Below, piece by piece: positions 61,384 to 64,000 of a stretch of DNA of 64,000 nt (within the stretch, counting starts at the first letter, position 1; every line of letters begins with the position of its first letter). Origin of the DNA: Sphaerimonospora sp050942215 (GTDB taxonomy: Bacteria > Actinomycetota > Actinomycetes > Streptosporangiales > Streptosporangiaceae); contig NZ_CP192056.1 in assembly GCF_050942215.1 (NCBI RefSeq), positions 4,588,001-4,652,000 of the forward strand, written 5' to 3'. The notes under the pieces are model-generated. The model worked only from the letters and a program-made list of their open reading frames with translations, searched no databases and had not been told where the DNA came from. Made by a program: the position numbers and the translations under genes.

Positions 61384-62289
61384 ATGCGTTTGGATGGCGT
61401 CCTGTTCTTCCCGGTGACTCCGTTCGCCGCTGACGGCACGCTCAACGAGGACGCCCTGCGGCGGCACGTCGAGCGTGGTGTCGACGCCGGCGCCGGCGGG
61501 GTGTTCGCCGCGTGCGGCACGGGAGAGTTCAACTCCCTGGGCCTCGACGAGTACGAGCGGGTGGTCCGGATCGCGGTGGAGGCGACGGCCGGGCGAGTCC
61601 CGGTGTTCTCCGGTGCGGGCGGCGCGCTGCCCTTCGCACGCGACTGCGCACGCATCGCCGAACGCTCGGGGGCGGACGGCCTGCTCCTGCTTCCGCCCTA
61701 CCTGGTGAACGCCCCGGCGAGCGGTCTGGTCAGGTACGTACGGGAGATCGCGTCGGCGTCCGTACTGCCGTCGATCGTCTACCAGCGCGGCAACGCGAGA
61801 TTCACCCCCGAGTCCGCGGCGGAGATCGCCGGGCTGCCCGGCGTGGTGGGATTCAAGGACGGGCTCGGCGATCTCGACCTGCTGCAGCGGATCACCCTCG
61901 CCGTACGGCAGGCGACCGACCGGGAGTTCATGTTCTTCAACGGGCTGCCGACCGCCGAGATGACGGCCCAGGCCTACCGCGGCCTGGGGGTGAACCTCTA
62001 CTCCTCGGCCGTCTTCTGCTTCGTGCCCGAAATCTCCCTCGGCTTCCACAAGGCGGTCACGGCGGGCGACGACGACCTGGTCCGGCGCCTGCTCACCGGG
62101 TTCTACCGGCCGTTCGTCGAACTGCGCGACCTGGTGCCGGGTTATGCCGTGGCGCTCGTCAAGGCGGGGGTGGCCCTGCGCGGCCTCGACGCCGGTCCGG
62201 TCCGGCCGCCCCTGGTCGACGCGGCGCCCGAGCACGTCGCCCGGCTCGAAGAGCTCATCGCCAGCGGTCTGGAAATCGTCGGATGCTGA
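61384..62289 (+). CDS. kdgD: 5-dehydro-4-deoxyglucarate dehydratase
   Basis: This 301-residue class I aldolase-fold enzyme dehydrates and decarboxylates 5-dehydro-4-deoxyglucarate to 2-oxoglutarate semialdehyde and CO2. The Schiff-base lysine is K158 in VVGFKDGLGD, and the catalytic tyrosine is Y133 in IVYQRGN. The KdgD-type features FFPVTPF, CGTGEFNSL and FNGLPTAE are present. The ATG at 61384 follows GGGGAG by about ten bases. It overlaps gudD by seven bases, and with udh and the aldehyde dehydrogenase completes a full route. Confidence 0.92.
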   Translation: MRLDGVLFFPVTPFAADGTLNEDALRRHVERGVDAGAGGVFAACGTGEFNSLGLDEYERVVRIAVEATAGRVPVFSGAGGALPFARDCARIAERSGADGLLLLPPYLVNAPASGLVRYVREIASASVLPSIVYQRGNARFTPESAAEIAGLPGVVGFKDGLGDLDLLQRITLAVRQATDREFMFFNGLPTAEMTAQAYRGLGVNLYSSAVFCFVPEISLGFHKAVTAGDDDLVRRLLTGFYRPFVELRDLVPGYAVALVKAGVALRGLDAGPVRPPLVDAAPEHVARLEELIASGLEIVGC

Positions 62290-63542
62290 TCCGTCAGGTC
62301 GTCGTCACCCCGGTCGCGTTCCGGGACCCGCCGCTGCTCAACGCCGCCGGCGTGCACGAACCCTGGGCACTGCGGACCATCGTCGAGATCGTCACCGACG
62401 AGGGCCTGACCGGGCTGGGCGAGACCTACGGCGATCTCGATCACCTGGAGCGGGTGCGGACGGCGGCGCAGGCGCTGGTGGGCCTCGACGTCTACCGGCA
62501 CAACGCGATCCACGCGGCCGTGGCCGCCTCCGTCGGTGCGGACGTCGTCTCCGACCTGCACGGGCTCACCGGGATCGCCACCCCGGAGAAGACCGTGGAC
62601 CGGGTGTTCTCCCCGTTCGAGGTGGCCTGCCTGGACATCAGGGGCAAGGCCGCCGGGCGGCCGGTCGTCGACCTGCTCGGCGGCCGGGTGCGGGACGCCG
62701 TGCCGTACAGCGCCTATCTGTTCTACAAGTGGGCCGGCCATCCTGGCGCGCCGGAGGACGCCTTCGGCGCCGCGCTCGACCCCGCCGGCCTCGTCGAGCA
62801 GGCCCGTCTGTTCATCGACAGGTACGGCTTCCGCTCGATCAAGCTGAAGGGCGGGGTGTTCCCGCCGGCCGAGGAGATCGAGGGCATCCGCGCGCTCCGG
62901 GAGGCGTTCCCCGACCATCCGCTGCGGCTGGATCCCAACGCGGCCTGGACCGTCGGCACCTCGATCGAGGTCGGCCGGGCGCTGGAGGGCGCGCTGGAAT
63001 ACCTGGAGGACCCGGCACCGGGAATCGAGGGCATGGCGCGGGTGGCGGCCGAGGTGCCGATGCCGCTCGCCACGAACATGTGCGTGGTCACCCCGGAGCA
63101 CCTTCCCCCCGCGATCCGTCAGGGTGCGATCGGCGTACTGCTGATCGACCATCACTACTGGGGCGGCCTGGTCAAGTCGGCGCACATCGCGACGCTGTGC
63201 GCGACGTTCGGGATCGAGCTGTCCATGCACTCCAACTCGCATCTCGGGATCAGTCTCGCGGCGATGACCCATCTCGCGGCGGCGACCCCGGCGATCACAC
63301 ACGCCTGCGACACCCACACGCCCTGGCAGGACGGCCAGGACGTCGTCGTGCCAGGCGCGCTGCGTTTCGTCGACGGAGCCGTCCCGGTGCCCGAGGGGCC
63401 CGGCCTCGGCGTCGAACTCGACCGCGACGCCCTCGCCGTGATGCACGAGCAGTACGTCAAGTGCGGGATACGCGCCCGCGACGACGAGACCTACATGCGC
63501 ACCTTCGAACCGTCGTTCTCCGCACAGCGGCCGCGCTGGTGA
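62283..63542 (+). CDS. gudD: Glucarate dehydratase
   Basis: This 419-residue enolase-superfamily enzyme converts D-glucarate to 5-dehydro-4-deoxyglucarate. The catalytic K187-x-K189 (SIKLKGG), metal ligand D217 with N219 (RLDPNA) and the His motif SMHSNSHLG (314-322) are as in GudD. The start VVTPVAFRDPPLLNAAGVHEPWALRTI is characteristic. It overlaps kdgD at its start, and its TGA overlaps the GTG of the next gene. Confidence 0.93.
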   Translation: MLIRQVVVTPVAFRDPPLLNAAGVHEPWALRTIVEIVTDEGLTGLGETYGDLDHLERVRTAAQALVGLDVYRHNAIHAAVAASVGADVVSDLHGLTGIATPEKTVDRVFSPFEVACLDIRGKAAGRPVVDLLGGRVRDAVPYSAYLFYKWAGHPGAPEDAFGAALDPAGLVEQARLFIDRYGFRSIKLKGGVFPPAEEIEGIRALREAFPDHPLRLDPNAAWTVGTSIEVGRALEGALEYLEDPAPGIEGMARVAAEVPMPLATNMCVVTPEHLPPAIRQGAIGVLLIDHHYWGGLVKSAHIATLCATFGIELSMHSNSHLGISLAAMTHLAAATPAITHACDTHTPWQDGQDVVVPGALRFVDGAVPVPEGPGLGVELDRDALAVMHEQYVKCGIRARDDETYMRTFEPSFSAQRPRW

Positions 63543-64000
63543 CCAACGTCATCTACGTCTACCCCTGGGACATCGTGGGCGATCCACGAGCGCCCGCGCG
63601 GCTCAGGTCACTCGGCGTCGACTCGGTCGCACTGGCCGCCACCTATCACGCCACCCGGGCCGCGACCCCGCTGCACCCCGCCCACCGCCTGGTGGATGCG
63701 CGGTATGCCGCGTGCTACGTCCCGGTACGCGAGGAAGCGTGGAAAGACGCCCGGCTGGTCCCCGCCGTCCCGGCGGAGTGGACGGCGTCGGCCGATCCGT
63801 TCGGCGAGGCCGCCGCCGCGCTGCGCGCTGAGGGCCTGCCCGTGCACGCCTGGACCGTGCTCACCCACAACTCGCTGCTCGGCTCGGCCGACCCCGGCCT
63901 GGTCGTCGTCAACGCCTTCGGCGAGCCGTACCCCTACGCGCTCTGCCCCGCGTCCCAGGAGGTGCGGGACTACTGTCACACGCTCGTGGGCGAGATCGTC
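63539..64000 (+). CDS. Uncharacterised protein, N-terminal part (possible glycoside-hydrolase-like TIM barrel)
   Basis: The first 154 codons of a gene that runs off the window. The GTG overlaps the gudD stop (GTGA), so it is in the same operon. The sequence NVIYVYPWDIVGDPRAPARL, SVALAATYHATRAATPLHP, VHAWTVLTHNSLLG and VVNAFGEPYPYALCPASQ resembles the start of glycoside-hydrolase-like barrels with alternating strands and helices, but I cannot name a family. It has no signal peptide. Context suggests action on a glucuronic-acid-containing glycoside or a sugar acid. Confidence 0.6.
   Translation, partial: MTNVIYVYPWDIVGDPRAPARLRSLGVDSVALAATYHATRAATPLHPAHRLVDARYAACYVPVREEAWKDARLVPAVPAEWTASADPFGEAAAALRAEGLPVHAWTVLTHNSLLGSADPGLVVVNAFGEPYPYALCPASQEVRDYCHTLVGEIV

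Noticed and set aside
1..64000. Search for tRNA genes, phage, toxin-antitoxin and defence systems
   Set aside because: No cloverleaf-like sequence, integrase, transposase, nuclease cluster or antitoxin-type small gene pair could be supported by reading the sequence.

Overview
The window is high-GC DNA with frequent GTG starts and tight ATGA/GTGA gene overlaps, typical of a filamentous actinomycete. The conserved block rny-recX-recA ... lhr ... nei2-clgR-cinA-pgsA-rimO-HTH/RodZ-like-ftsK and the many ROK/LacI/ABC sugar loci suggest a Streptosporangiales- or Streptomyces-like soil organism; the genus cannot be fixed from the sequence. I saw no rRNA, tRNA, CRISPR array, transposase, phage gene or recognisable defence system.

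Region 1 (1-15057) is DNA repair and signalling. Minus-strand ribonuclease Y (5' part), RecX and RecA come first. RecA is interrupted by a 367-residue intein with homing-endonuclease motifs, placed in loop L2. Two DNA-damage-type promoter signals precede recA: a LexA-type box and a RecA-NDp (PafBC)-like motif. A membrane-anchored esterase, a NarL-type two-component pair, a NatA/NatB-type ABC exporter with its own winged-helix regulator, a DUF3046 protein and the large helicase Lhr follow. A second RecA-NDp-like motif lies exactly one promoter length before the lhr GTG.

Region 2 (15181-31967) is a carbohydrate block between lhr and nei2. It holds a ROK regulator; a galactan locus (LacI regulator, ABC importer, GH42 beta-galactosidase, secreted GH53 galactanase) with two matching palindromic operators; and an amino-sugar locus (ABC importer plus NagZ-type GH3) flanked by two paralogous ROK repressors. 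A cluster of dispersed repeats lies between nagZ and the second ROK gene.

Region 3 (32305-40388) returns to housekeeping: an Rrf2 regulator, Nei2-type glycosylase, ClgR, CinA amidase domain, PgsA, RimO, a RodZ-like protein and FtsK.

Region 4 (40448-64000) is a sugar-acid and glycoside catabolic island. Uronate dehydrogenase, a probable ketoglutarate-semialdehyde dehydrogenase, 5-dehydro-4-deoxyglucarate dehydratase and glucarate dehydratase together make a complete oxidative hexuronate route to 2-oxoglutarate, split between 41-44 kb and 61-63.5 kb. Between the two parts are an ABC importer, a Gfo/Idh/MocA dehydrogenase, GalM, an epimerase/enolase-superfamily/dehydrogenase-PmoA-like fusion operon, and a compact minus-strand operon (Gfo/Idh/MocA dehydrogenase, DUF993 aldolase-like protein, xylose-isomerase-like TIM barrel, glycerate 2-kinase) that looks like an uncharacterised sugar-to-glycerate pathway. 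Three LacI regulators in the window can each be paired, by position and elimination, with a different palindromic operator type.
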